Assembly (NCBI RefSeq): GCF_007679325.1
Contig: NZ_VEGI01000003.1
Span: 198,242-262,241, forward strand
Length of the DNA stretch: 64,000 nucleotides
Direction: 5' to 3'
Source of the DNA: Arthrobacter sp. U41
GTDB lineage: Bacteria > Actinomycetota > Actinomycetes > Actinomycetales > Micrococcaceae
Under the pieces are notes generated by a model. It did not search any database, had not been told where the DNA came from, and was given only the letters and a program-made list of their open reading frames with translations. Shown piece after piece: positions 54,620-63,127 of this stretch (position 1 is the first letter of the stretch; each line of letters starts with the position of its first letter). The translations under genes and the position numbers were made by a program.

Positions 54620-55244
54620 GCGACTACTCTCCGATCTGCCGGTTAGGTACGGCTTTGGGGATCCTGTGCGGCACCTGTGAATCCCAGCCTAGCGAGCTGG
54701 ACATGCCCGGAACCGCAGGTCCGGCAGCGATTTTGAGGAAATCGGGATGACCACTCTGTGGGACGACGGGAGGCCGAAACTAAGCAGGCGAACCGTTTCG
54801 CAGTGTTGGCTTACGGTGAATCATTTTGAGGATTCGGGGAAGTCTTCCGAAGTATCTTCGGCCCAGACTCGCAACGTGAGCCCTTCAGACCAAAACGATT
54901 GTTATTTTATCGACGGGGCAGAATTGTGATCTGCGCTACAATTCCCGTCTTCGTCTCAGATGGTGGACTTTCGGGTCCATTGTTACTTGCAAGTTTTCAT
55001 TGTTACGTTGCACACTTCATTTGTGAACAAGAACTCAACAGCACCTGCAGCCGCAGTTTTTTGGACCGGTGCACCCGCCGGTCCTGAGAAGCACTGTTGT
55101 CGAATGCACGCCTAACTTTTACACCCCAAAGGTTTCTAGGCATTCGCCCCCAGCCCAGCGTAGGGCGTCCCTCCCCAGTTTCATTGCGGGGAAAAGTAGC
55201 ATTCGAGCCGCGATGACGGCCATTCACATTGAGGTAAGCAATCC
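54620..55244. other. 625-bp divergent intergenic region
   Basis: It separates the response regulator operon from the orphan winged-helix gene. It is noticeably AT-richer around 54820-55060. No coding frame has supporting features; the one open frame at 54747-54929 lacks a ribosome binding site. CGAATGC at 55101 and CATTCG at 55141 flank a loose inverted repeat with CCTA/TAGG. A long leader or regulatory region is probable. Confidence 0.5.
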
Positions 55245-56108
55245 ATGTCAGTTGCATCCGGATACGTCCACATCTCCGTCCGAAACGCCAGCAAGGCCGG
55301 CCAGCCCTCCGGTATCCGCCAGGGCTTTGGCGGCCGCGCGTCCCTCGCTCCCGCCGGATCCGGCAACAGCTACCCCGCCCCGGGCTTTGCGCCGCAGGGA
55401 TACAACCCCAACTCCTATGGACAGCTCCGCGCTGTTCCGCCGGCACCGGCCACGGCCCCGACGCCCGTGATTGCTCCGGGTGATGGCGCTGCAGTCCGCC
55501 CCGTCCCGAGCGACAATGTGGCCCGCGGCTTCGTGCTCTACATGGGCATCGACGAGGAAACCGCGGCGGCTGCCGGGACCTCCATTGCCAAGCTGGCCCA
55601 GGAGATCCGGGCCTACGCCCAGTCCTTGGTCTCCGGCGCCGAAAGCTACGCCGCCGTCGCCGTCGCCCCGGCCAGCGCTCCGGGTTCCGCGCTCGACGTC
55701 GTCCGTTCCACCTTCGGTGACCCCACGGTGGGCGCCCGCCAGCGGTCCGAAACGTCCCGGCTGCAGCAGCCGCAGGACCCGCGTCCCTCCGGAGTGCTGA
55801 TTGACCTGGCCCGCCGCGAGGTGGCGTTGGACGGCGAATCCCTGAACCTGACGTTCAAGGAGTTTGAGCTCCTCAACTACCTCGTGGAGAACGGCACGCG
55901 CACCGTGGGCCGCGACGAACTGCTCGAGGGACTGTGGCGCAATGCCGAAGAGGTTCCCAACGAGCGCACCATCGACGTCCACATCCGCCGTCTGCGCTCC
56001 AAGCTCGGCCGCCTCGCCAACACCGTGCGGACGGTCCGCGGCCAGGGCTACCGCTTCTACGAGCACCCCGAGGTTGTTGTCTGGGCCGCTCCGGAATACT
56101 CGATCTAG
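55245..56108 (+). CDS. Orphan winged-helix transcriptional regulator
   Basis: A 287-residue protein. The N-terminal 80 residues are low in complexity (Gly/Pro/Ala/Ser). A middle domain follows (GFVLYMGIDEETAAAAGTSIAKLAQEIRAYAQSLV), unlike a receiver, and the C-terminus is an OmpR-type DNA-binding domain: IDLARREVALDGESLNLTFKEFELLNYLVENGTRTVGRDELLEGLW ... TIDVHIRRLRSKLGRLANTVRTVRGQGYRFYEHP. No phosphorylatable Asp motif is seen, so it must be regulated otherwise. GAGGTAAGCAATCC precedes the ATG. Confidence 0.88.
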   Translation: MSVASGYVHISVRNASKAGQPSGIRQGFGGRASLAPAGSGNSYPAPGFAPQGYNPNSYGQLRAVPPAPATAPTPVIAPGDGAAVRPVPSDNVARGFVLYMGIDEETAAAAGTSIAKLAQEIRAYAQSLVSGAESYAAVAVAPASAPGSALDVVRSTFGDPTVGARQRSETSRLQQPQDPRPSGVLIDLARREVALDGESLNLTFKEFELLNYLVENGTRTVGRDELLEGLWRNAEEVPNERTIDVHIRRLRSKLGRLANTVRTVRGQGYRFYEHPEVVVWAAPEYSI

Positions 56109-56123
56109 CTTTCAGCCCGCGCA

Positions 56124-56157
56124 AAAGCGCCCGTCCCTTAGCTGGGGCGGGCGCTTT
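56124..56157. terminator. Terminator after the winged-helix gene
   Basis: AAAGCGCCCGTCCC and GGGGCGGGCGCTTT pair with one G-T, loop TTAGCT, 16 bases past the stop, with the stem ending in TTT. Confidence 0.8.
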
Positions 56158-56250
56158 CGCGTTTGCGGCCGTTTGGTGGGTTAGGACTCTGTTGCGTTTC
56201 CTGGCTCCGGCGTAGTCTCGGATCGTTGAGCCGACTATTGGGAGGAAGAC

Positions 56251-56454
56251 ATGTCTGTTGCACGGATTACTACCCTGAGCGCGAATTCCAAGACCTCGTT
56301 TGATGCCGCCATTAAGGAGGGCGTCGACAGGGCCAACAAGACCCTGCGCAATGTCACGGGGGCGTGGGTGAAGGAACAGAAGGTTGAAATCAGCGACGGC
56401 GCGGTGGTTGCCTGGCACGTGGTGCTGGAAGTGACCTTCGTTCTTGACGACTGA
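56251..56454 (+). CDS. Dodecin family protein
   Basis: A 67-residue flavin-storage protein. MSVARITTLSANSKTSFDAAIKEGVDRANKTLRNVTGAWVKEQKVEISDGAVVAWHVVLEVTFVLDD has the beta-alpha-beta-beta fold and the Trp in GAWVKEQ that stacks on the flavin in dodecamers. GGGAGGAAGAC precedes the ATG. It sequesters FMN or riboflavin degradation products. Confidence 0.93.
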   Translation: MSVARITTLSANSKTSFDAAIKEGVDRANKTLRNVTGAWVKEQKVEISDGAVVAWHVVLEVTFVLDD

Positions 56455-56509
56455 GCGACCGCTGACGGGATGCGCGCCCGGGGACTAACCACCGCACTAG
56501 GATTGAGCC

Positions 56510-57037
56510 ATGAGCGCGCATCACATCAAACGGCTGGTGATCATGCGGCATGCCAAGTCGGACTGGCCCGGCGGGGTTGCTGACCACGACCGGCCGCTCG
56601 AAGAGCGCGGCCACCGCGATGCCCCGCAGGCCGGAAAATGGCTGCTGAAGCATGGCATGGTCCCCGATTTCATCCTCTGCTCCAGTGCCTTGCGCACGCG
56701 GCAAACGTGCACCTGGGTGTGCAGCGCACTCGGCGACAAAGCGCCGACGCCGAAGCTCGAGGACGGGCTCTATGCCGCCTCGGCGAAGCGGATGCTGACG
56801 GTCATCAACCACGTCCCGGACACCGTGACCACCCTTATGGTGATCTCGCACATGCCCGGCGTGCAGGACCTTGCCATGCACCTTGCCTCCCGGGACTCGG
56901 ACCACGACGCCTACATGGACGCAGCCACGCGGTACCCCACCAGCGCGCTCACCGTCATGGAGACGGAAAAGACCTGGGCCGAACTGGACGGCCAGGACGC
57001 CAAGCTCACGCATTTCAAGGTTCCCCGGGGCAAATAG
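56510..57037 (+). CDS. SixA-like histidine phosphatase
   Basis: A 175-residue member of the histidine phosphatase superfamily. RLVIMRHAKSDWPGG is the SixA-type catalytic RHAK motif (His about residue 14), SSALRTRQTCT the second Arg region, and ISHMPGVQDL carries the second His. SixA removes phosphate from phospho-His in histidine-containing phosphotransfer proteins; actinobacterial homologues may have other targets. Co-directional with dodecin. Confidence 0.9.
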   Translation: MSAHHIKRLVIMRHAKSDWPGGVADHDRPLEERGHRDAPQAGKWLLKHGMVPDFILCSSALRTRQTCTWVCSALGDKAPTPKLEDGLYAASAKRMLTVINHVPDTVTTLMVISHMPGVQDLAMHLASRDSDHDAYMDAATRYPTSALTVMETEKTWAELDGQDAKLTHFKVPRGK

Positions 57038-57189
57038 CGCCCCGGGGCTCCGGCGCGGGAGCGCGCCCTTCCCGATGTTCCGGTGCATACCCGCGATCGT
57101 CCAATGCATGGTCATGCAGGTAAATCTGCGGTTTACTGATGCTGTTTACTCGTGGACTTATGGCGATCGAGAGAAAAGGCGGAATCATC

Positions 57190-57798
57190 GTGGATTCAGG
57201 ACAGCTTATCGGGATCATCATCGGCGTCGTTGTGGTGCTTGCGATCATCGCGGCGGTGACCATGTCCAGCCGCAAGCGCAAGGCGGAAGCGGACCGCGCC
57301 AAGGCAGTCGAAATGCGTGAACAGGCCAAGTCCGAGGAGATCGGCGCGAGGGAACGCGAGGCGCAGGCCGCCCGCGCCGAAGCCGACGCGAAGCAGGCGG
57401 AAGTCGAGGCCGAGCGGCTGCGGGAGGAGGCCCGCGGACGGCAGCAGGAAGCCGAGAAGGTCCGTTCCGGTGTGCAGGATCAGCTGCGGAAAGCTGACGA
57501 ACTGGACCCTGATGTTGTCACCACCGAGCGCGACGCCCAAGGAAAGCAGCTGCCCCGGGACGCCGCCGGCAACGAGGAGCTCCGCCGCGACCGCAGCGCC
57601 CGGAACCCCGCCTCCAGCGGGCAGACCACCCCTCCCGACGGCGGTCAGGTTCCCGACAGCCCGAAGCACACCGAGCCGGCCCCTGATTCGCAGGCTCGTA
57701 ACGAGCAGGCCCGTAACGAGCAGGCCCGTAACGAGCAGGCTCGTAACGAGCAGGCCCCCACCAACGAACCCCGCGGCGACCAGCCCCGGAACCTCTGA
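57190..57798 (+). CDS. Single-pass membrane protein with coiled coil and QARNE repeats
   Basis: About 202 residues from the GTG at 57190, which follows AAAGGCGG; an ATG at 57139 or 57160 is possible. One membrane helix (LIGIIIGVVVVLAIIAAVTM, about 5-25), then a charged coiled coil of about 80 residues rich in Ala, Glu, Lys and Arg (AEADAKQAEVEAERLREEARGRQQEAEKVRS), then a disordered tail with four copies of QARNE. Topology is N-out with a cytoplasmic tail, or the reverse. I recognise no function; envelope scaffolding is possible. Confidence 0.75.
   Translation: MDSGQLIGIIIGVVVVLAIIAAVTMSSRKRKAEADRAKAVEMREQAKSEEIGAREREAQAARAEADAKQAEVEAERLREEARGRQQEAEKVRSGVQDQLRKADELDPDVVTTERDAQGKQLPRDAAGNEELRRDRSARNPASSGQTTPPDGGQVPDSPKHTEPAPDSQARNEQARNEQARNEQARNEQAPTNEPRGDQPRNL
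57691..57750 (+). repeat. Four tandem 15-bp repeats inside a coding region
   Basis: Four copies of CAGGCYCGTAACGAG encode the repeated residues QARNE in the tail of the membrane protein at 57190-57798. Copies differ only in the third base of the second codon. Copy number probably varies between strains. Confidence 0.9.
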
Positions 57799-57877
57799 CC
57801 GCCCATCCGCGGCTTAATCCCCGGCACGCAGGCCCGGTTCGGCGGCGGAGCAGGGCCGGAACCGGCATAGTGGCAGT

Positions 57878-58927
57878 GTGAACCCTCGCCATTCCGCCCT
57901 GGCCCTGCTCGTCGCCGTGCTCTGGGGCGTCAATTTCGTCGCAATCGACCTCGGCCTGCACCCGGACGGCGCGGAGATGCCGCCGCTGCTGTTCGTCGCC
58001 ATGCGGTTCATCCTGGTGGTCGTTCCCTGCATCTTCTTCATCCGCAAGCCCGACGTGGGCTGGAAGGCAATTGTCGGCGTCGGGCTGTTAATGAGCGCCG
58101 GACAATTCGGTCTGCTGTATTTGGCCATGGCCTTGGGAATGCCCGCGGGCCTGGCGTCGCTGGTCCTGCAGGCGCAGGTGCTGCTGACTGTGCTTCTGGC
58201 GGCGGGCTTCCTTGGCGAACGGCCCAGCCGGCGGCAGCTCGCCGGTGTGGTGCTGGGCGTGGCAGGTCTCGCTGTGGTGGCCGTCGGACGCAGCCTGGTG
58301 GCCCCTGTGCTGCCGCTGATGATTGTGCTCGCCGCGGCGTTGTCCTGGGCGGCGGGCAACATCGTGGCCCGTAAGGCGAAGGCAGCGTCCGGGTTGGGGC
58401 TCGTGGTGTGGTCGGGGGCCGTGGTGCCGCTGCCGCTGCTGGGCCTGTCCCTGCTGGTTGACGGGCCGTCGGCGGTGGGGCAGGCCCTGGCGGAAGTCCA
58501 ACCCGTCACCCTGCTGAGCGCCCTTTATACGGCCATCTTCGGTTCCCTGGTGGGCTACGGAATCTGGAACAGGCTGCTGGGACTGTACCCGTCCTCCGCC
58601 GTGGTGCCGTTCACCCTGCTGGTTCCGGTGGTCGGGATGACGACGGCGTGGCTCGTCCTGAGTGAGGTGCCGACCCCCGCCGAGGTGATCGGCGGGCTCC
58701 TGCTGCTCGCCGGGGTGGCGACGGCGGTGCTGCGCCCCTGGAATATTCGGGCGATGCGGGTTCGACGGCGGGACCGGCGGGCGCGGGATCAGCGTCGGGT
58801 CGACGTCCGGGCCGGGGGACGAGCCGCAGGTTTGGGAGCGGACTTCGCAGCTGACGTCCCTCCGGCGGAGGCCGCCCGCTTGAGTCCGGAGGATGCCGCG
58901 CGCGGGGCTGGAACCCGGGCCGACTGA
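57878..58927 (+). CDS. EamA/DMT family exporter
   Basis: A 349-residue protein with ten membrane helices in two EamA repeats: ALALLVAVLWGVNFVAIDLGL opens repeat one and LIVLAAALSWAAGNIVARKA opens repeat two; the core ends near residue 290 with EVPTPAEVIGGLLLLAGVATAVLRPW. It resembles YdeD-type O-acetylserine/cysteine exporters. The last 55 residues are Arg/Ala-rich and lie over the 3' end of the opposite gene (58789-58927 overlap), unusual for the family. GTG start at 57878. Confidence 0.88.
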   Translation: MNPRHSALALLVAVLWGVNFVAIDLGLHPDGAEMPPLLFVAMRFILVVVPCIFFIRKPDVGWKAIVGVGLLMSAGQFGLLYLAMALGMPAGLASLVLQAQVLLTVLLAAGFLGERPSRRQLAGVVLGVAGLAVVAVGRSLVAPVLPLMIVLAAALSWAAGNIVARKAKAASGLGLVVWSGAVVPLPLLGLSLLVDGPSAVGQALAEVQPVTLLSALYTAIFGSLVGYGIWNRLLGLYPSSAVVPFTLLVPVVGMTTAWLVLSEVPTPAEVIGGLLLLAGVATAVLRPWNIRAMRVRRRDRRARDQRRVDVRAGGRAAGLGADFAADVPPAEAARLSPEDAARGAGTRAD

Positions 58928-59568
58928 GACCCGGCGGATTGAGACCTGGCCGGCTGGGATTTGGCCGCCTGGGACCCTGCCGGTTGGGACCTGGCCGGCT
59001 GACCCGGCCTGCCCGCTGCGGACCTCGGTGCCGGGCGTGGCGCGGCGGTCCGGGACGGTGCGCCGCTGGGGGCAGCCGCCCTGGGGGCCGGGCGTCTCTG
59101 TGCAGGGCGCCTCGCGGCCGGCGCCGGCCGCCGTCGCGGCGCAGCGCCGGCGGTACGCGGACGCCTGCCCCGGCCCGGCAGGACAGTTCCGGCGACCAGC
59201 AGGAGCAGCGTGGCCGCGCCGAAAGCGGCGGCCAGATAGAAATAGAGATCCGGGTGCTCCGCATCCACACGGGTGGACATGGCGTCCGGATCAGGATTGA
59301 AGGCCAAGCCCCACTGCCGCAGGAACGCAACGCCAAAAGCGATGAACAGGATGCTTCCGATCCCGCTGGCCGTCAGGGTCCGGTGCCGCCGGCGGATGAC
59401 AACCTCGGCGACGCAGGCCACGTAGGCCGCGCCTGCGGCCGCCAGGAACCACAGGAAGACGGTTTCGTGCAGCGTGATGCCGGTCAGCGCCAGGAGCGCC
59501 AGAGCGGCGAGAAACGCACCGATGGCAATCTTGCCGCTGTTACCCATGTGGCCCATGTGAATCATCAT
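58789..59568 (-). CDS. Membrane protein with long disordered Ala/Arg/Pro tail
   Basis: A 259-residue protein with four membrane helices in the first 130 residues (KIAIGAFLAALALLALTGITL, VFLWFLAAAGAAYVACVAEVVI, GSILFIAFGVAFL, YFYLAAAFGAATLLLLVAGTVL). The rest is a basic low-complexity tail with repeated SQxARSQ-like units (ARSQPAGSQAAKSQPARSQ). No named family. The tail region overlaps the 3' end of the EamA gene on the opposite strand by 139 bp. The exact start among several Met codons is uncertain. Confidence 0.7.
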   Translation of the reverse strand: MMIHMGHMGNSGKIAIGAFLAALALLALTGITLHETVFLWFLAAAGAAYVACVAEVVIRRRHRTLTASGIGSILFIAFGVAFLRQWGLAFNPDPDAMSTRVDAEHPDLYFYLAAAFGAATLLLLVAGTVLPGRGRRPRTAGAAPRRRPAPAARRPAQRRPAPRAAAPSGAPSRTAAPRPAPRSAAGRPGQPARSQPAGSQAAKSQPARSQSAGSQSARVPAPRAASSGLKRAASAGGTSAAKSAPKPAARPPARTSTRR

Positions 59569-59581
59569 CCCCGAGCGGGGG

Positions 59582-60277
59582 CTACTTCACGATGTAGCCG
59601 CGCATGGAGGCCATAATTGCCGCGACACTTTGCTCACGGGTCCGCTCCGGGTTGTAAGTCTGCCGGTCCAGGCCCACCACGAAGCAGGCCCCGAAGATCG
59701 CGGTTTCCAGGCTGCCCCGGGACACCGCCGGATCCACCGGGTAGACAGCCGCCACACCGTCGATCGCCGCGCTCACCACGGCGAGCAGCCGTCCGCGGAG
59801 CTCAGCGAAAGTATCCTGCCACTCGCTGGGGGTCCGCCAGTTCTCACTGACCCACAGCCGGGCAAAGGACGGGTACTGGTCCATAAAGTCCATGGCCTGG
59901 CCGATCATTTCGTCCATTGCCGCCAGCGGATCCGCCGCATCATCCCTGACGCTCAGCAGGCGTGCCAGCAGGATGTCCACTCCGTGGCGCAACAGCTGGG
60001 CGATCAGGTCCGATTTGCTGCCGAAGTTGTAGTACACGGTGCCCTTGGAGACCCCGGCGGCCGCCGCGATCTCATCCACCGTCACGCCTGCCACGCCGCG
60101 TTCGCCGATAAGCTCCATCGAGGCCTCAAACAGCTTCTGCTTGGTCGCGTTGGTGCGGGCCGGCCGGAGCTTCTTCACGGTGTCCGCCGGCGTGCCAGCG
60201 TCAGATTCCCCGGCAGTATTCACGGCAGTTTCCACACCTCCGGCGCCCGCAGGTGTGCTGTTGGCGCGGCTGCTCAT
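59582..60277 (-). CDS. TetR/AcrR family regulator of the YhgE operon
   Basis: A 231-residue regulator with a 45-residue low-complexity N-terminal tail before the helix-turn-helix (RTNATKQKLFEASMELIGERGVAGVTVDEIAAAAGVSKGTVYYNFGSKSDLIAQLLRHG). It is the last gene of the operon with YhgE and the ABC-like protein; its ATG overlaps the YhgE stop (ATGA at 60274-60277). It probably represses the operon at the palindrome 63066-63081. The open frame upstream to 60835 belongs to no gene. Confidence 0.9.
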   Translation of the reverse strand: MSSRANSTPAGAGGVETAVNTAGESDAGTPADTVKKLRPARTNATKQKLFEASMELIGERGVAGVTVDEIAAAAGVSKGTVYYNFGSKSDLIAQLLRHGVDILLARLLSVRDDAADPLAAMDEMIGQAMDFMDQYPSFARLWVSENWRTPSEWQDTFAELRGRLLAVVSAAIDGVAAVYPVDPAVSRGSLETAIFGACFVVGLDRQTYNPERTREQSVAAIMASMRGYIVK

Positions 60278-62310
60278 ACGGTGATCTCCGGTTTCAGGGT
60301 CTTCAGCGTCCAGTACTTGTGCTTTCGGACGGCCAGGGTGGACAGGACCATTCCCAGCAAAGTGTAGCCAAGCAGCCCCAGCATCGTGGGCAGGATGACG
60401 GCGAGGTCCGCGCCGTAGACCAGGTGCCGCATGCCGTTGACCACGTACCCCATCGGCAGGAGCTGGTGCACCACGTGGAGCGGCTGGGGCGTTGTCTGCC
60501 ACGGGAAAGTCCCGCCGGAGGAGACCAGCTGCAGCACCAGGAGGATGAGCACCACGAGCTTGCCGGGGGATCCGAGCAGGGCGACGACGCCCTGGATGAT
60601 CGCACTGAACGCCATAGCGGCGGCCAGCATAAGGAACCACATCAGCCAGGGGTGGGCGGGGTTGAGCCCCAGCCCCACGTCCACCACGAGCGTGAGGAGG
60701 CTCGCCTGGACGGCGGAGACGGCCAGGAACGGGAACCAGCCGCCTACGGCGATCTTCCACGCCGGGGCGTTCGAGGCCAACGCGCGCTGGGTGACGGGCC
60801 GCATCGCCTGGATCAGCATAAAGACGCCGATCCACAGGGCCAGGGTGAGGAAGAACGGCGCCAGCCCGGCGCCGTAGGAGCCGGCCTTGGCCTGCGAGAC
60901 GTTGCTGACGGCAACCGGATCCGCCATCACCTTGGCAAGGCTGTCCTTCTGGGCATCATTGGGGTTGGGGACCTGGCCGGTGCCCTTGGCGAGTTCGGCC
61001 GCGAGTGTTCCTGCGCCCTCGGAGGCGGTGGCCGACCCGTCTTCCAGCCGGTCGGCGCCGTCGTCGAGCTGCCGGGCGCCCTCGGAGAGTTTCGCGGTGC
61101 CGTCCAGTGCGCTTTGCTGGCCGGCGGCGAGGGTGGACGCCCCGCCGGCCAGCCGGTCTGCGCCGGTGGAGGCCTTGGTGATGGCGTTGGTGAGCCCGGG
61201 TGTGGCCGCGGCGAGCTTGGCGGCGCCGGCGCTCACCGAAGCCGCGCCGTCTGCGAGTTGCTGGATTTGCGCGGCGTCGGACTGAATTTTCTCCTCGGCG
61301 TCAGCCGCCGGGGCCGACGCCGCAGCAGTATCAAAGTCAGCCAGGATGCTGTCCGCCTGGGCCGGGGTGATGATTCCTGCGGCCATCAGCCGGCCGTTGG
61401 AGGCCACCACACGGTTCCTGAGCCCCTGGTCAGCCGCGTCCAGCTGCCTGACGACGTCCTGCACCTTGGTGTTCAGCGCGGCGTTTCCGGCAGCCACCTG
61501 GGCGGCGCCGTCGGCCAGCTTTTGCGAATCGGCTGGCAGGGAGGCCGTTTTGTCCTTGAGCTGCCCCAGCCCGTCGCTGAGCTGGGAGGCCCCCGTGCTG
61601 AGTTCGTTGGCGCCGTCGCGCAGTCTGACCTGCCCGGCGTAGAGTTCGCCTGAACCGGCGCTCAGCTGTGTGTTTCCCTCGTGCAGGGTGACCGCCCCGT
61701 CATGGAGGCGGGCGACGCCGTCGGCCAGTTGCCCGGCGCCGTCGGAGGCCTTGAGCATCTGGGAGTGGATGGTCCCGAAACCGGTGAGGAGCTGGTTGGC
61801 GGTTTCCTCACCCACCTCGGCGGCAACCGTGGCGTGCACGGCGGTGGTGAGCTTGTCCACGATGGTGCTCAGGAGATAGTTGTTCGCGTCATTGGTGGTG
61901 ACATTGAGCATGGCCTGGCTGGCGGCGTCGAAGCTCCCGGGGGAGACCAGGTTCGCCGAGAAATCCTGGGGGATCTTGAGGGCGAAGGCGTACTTGCCCG
62001 TGCTCACACCCCGGTCCGCCTCTTCGGTGTCGGAGACCGTCTGCCAGTTGAAGACGTGACCGTCCACGAGGCTGTCGGCGACCTTCCGTCCGGCCTCGAG
62101 CCGGGCGCCGTCGGCGGAGGTGGCGCCGGTGTCCTCCACAACGAGGGCAGCGTCAATCTGATCCAGGTTGCTGTAGGGGTCCCAGTTGGCGTAGAGATAC
62201 ACCGCGCCGTAGAGCAGGGGGACCATGATCAGCGCCAGGATGGTGAGCTTCGGCAGCAGGCCGCCGGTCATGCGCTTGAGTTCGGAGCGGGCCAGCCGCA
62301 GCACAGTCAC
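60274..62310 (-). CDS. YhgE/Pip family membrane protein
   Basis: A 678-residue ABC-2-like membrane protein. One N-terminal helix (LPKLTILALIMVPLLYGAVYLYA), a large extracellular part with many L-x-x-G-A-x-x-L repeats (for example ADGVARLHDGAVTLHEGNTQL) that form long helices, and five C-terminal membrane helices from about residue 465. This is the YhgE/Pip architecture, related to the phage infection protein and to EsaA of type VII secretion. GTG start at 62310 overlaps the stop of the ABC-like gene. In actinobacteria it may export or interact with lipophilic substances. Confidence 0.92.
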   Translation of the reverse strand: MTVLRLARSELKRMTGGLLPKLTILALIMVPLLYGAVYLYANWDPYSNLDQIDAALVVEDTGATSADGARLEAGRKVADSLVDGHVFNWQTVSDTEEADRGVSTGKYAFALKIPQDFSANLVSPGSFDAASQAMLNVTTNDANNYLLSTIVDKLTTAVHATVAAEVGEETANQLLTGFGTIHSQMLKASDGAGQLADGVARLHDGAVTLHEGNTQLSAGSGELYAGQVRLRDGANELSTGASQLSDGLGQLKDKTASLPADSQKLADGAAQVAAGNAALNTKVQDVVRQLDAADQGLRNRVVASNGRLMAAGIITPAQADSILADFDTAAASAPAADAEEKIQSDAAQIQQLADGAASVSAGAAKLAAATPGLTNAITKASTGADRLAGGASTLAAGQQSALDGTAKLSEGARQLDDGADRLEDGSATASEGAGTLAAELAKGTGQVPNPNDAQKDSLAKVMADPVAVSNVSQAKAGSYGAGLAPFFLTLALWIGVFMLIQAMRPVTQRALASNAPAWKIAVGGWFPFLAVSAVQASLLTLVVDVGLGLNPAHPWLMWFLMLAAAMAFSAIIQGVVALLGSPGKLVVLILLVLQLVSSGGTFPWQTTPQPLHVVHQLLPMGYVVNGMRHLVYGADLAVILPTMLGLLGYTLLGMVLSTLAVRKHKYWTLKTLKPEITV

Positions 62311-63023
62311 TTTGCGTCCTCAGTTTCAGGTGTCGTGTCAGGTGTGGTGGATGCTTCCAGGGGTCCGGCGGGAAAATCGCAGTCGGGGGGAAGATCGCCG
62401 TCGGAGACTCCATTGCCGATCGTCGCTGCCGGGCCGGTCCATCCTGCCGGGAAGCTCATGACGGTGGCGACGACGGCGAGGGGCCGGCCGGCGTCGTAGG
62501 CCAGGTTTTCCAGCCGCGGGAGCCAGTCGTCGGGATTGCCGTGGCGGTCCGGGGAATCCACCACAAGCAGATCCGTCTGCGGGTTCGCCAGGGCAAGTGC
62601 CGTGAGCAGCTGGACCCGCCGGCCGGCCGGAAGCTGCTCGGCCCAGAGCCCGGCGATGTCCTCGAACCGGTTGACCTTAAGCCAAGGCTTGCTGGCCACG
62701 GGTCCACGGTGGCGGCGCGGGATCAGGGACAGGTCCTCGGTGACAAGGTCGCGGACGCTGAGGTGCTGCTCGGGTTCGTTCACCCCCGGGGAGTCCACCA
62801 CGGCGCTCGCCTGCCGCAGGGACTTGATCCCGGGCCGCCCGTCCCACTCAACGTGGCCGGCGGAGGATTTCAGGCGTCCGCTCAGGGCCAGTGACAGGGC
62901 CGTGCGCTGGTCTTGGCGGATGCCGGAGACCAGCAGGAGTTCACCGCGCCGGACCTGAAGGGACGTGGCTGGCAGCAACTTGTCCCGTCTGCCGTTCACG
63001 GAGAGCTGTTGCACGCGGAGCAA
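62307..63023 (-). CDS. ABC ATPase-like protein with degenerate nucleotide-binding motifs
   Basis: A 238-residue protein with the outline of an ABC ATPase (LRVQQLSVNGRRDKLLPATSLQVRRGELLLVSG) in which the Walker A loop reads GIRQDQRTA: the GK pair is replaced by QR. The signature region is LPAGRRVQLLTALAL, and Walker B reads LLVVDSPD without the catalytic Glu. A disordered acidic tail follows. It is probably a non-hydrolysing or weakly active partner of YhgE, with which it overlaps by 4 bp. First gene of the operon behind a 16-bp palindrome. Confidence 0.82.
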   Translation of the reverse strand: MLRVQQLSVNGRRDKLLPATSLQVRRGELLLVSGIRQDQRTALSLALSGRLKSSAGHVEWDGRPGIKSLRQASAVVDSPGVNEPEQHLSVRDLVTEDLSLIPRRHRGPVASKPWLKVNRFEDIAGLWAEQLPAGRRVQLLTALALANPQTDLLVVDSPDRHGNPDDWLPRLENLAYDAGRPLAVVATVMSFPAGWTGPAATIGNGVSDGDLPPDCDFPAGPLEASTTPDTTPETEDAK

Positions 63024-63065
63024 GGGGAGCCTTTCGCAGATGGATGTCTACGACAAGGCTAACTA

Positions 63066-63081
63066 AACTGACCGGTCAGTT
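63066..63081. promoter_or_regulatory. 16-bp palindromic operator for the YhgE operon
   Basis: AACTGACCGGTCAGTT is a perfect palindrome of the TGACCGGTCA type bound by many TetR/AcrR regulators. It lies 43 bp upstream of the ABC-like gene, between a possible leftward -35 (TTGAAC) and an AT-rich -10 region, so binding would block the promoter. Confidence 0.75.
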
Positions 63082-63127
63082 CAAATAGTGTGAGCAAGTA
63101 GACCGCCGGAGCGGCCTGCAGACCGGT

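Noticed and set aside
54747..54929. 60-codon rightward frame in the regulator intergenic region
   Set aside because: No ribosome binding site and no coding-like codon preference.
60278..60835. N-terminal extension of the TetR gene over YhgE
   Set aside because: The extension is the out-of-frame reading of YhgE; the TetR protein starts at MSSRANS overlapping the YhgE stop.
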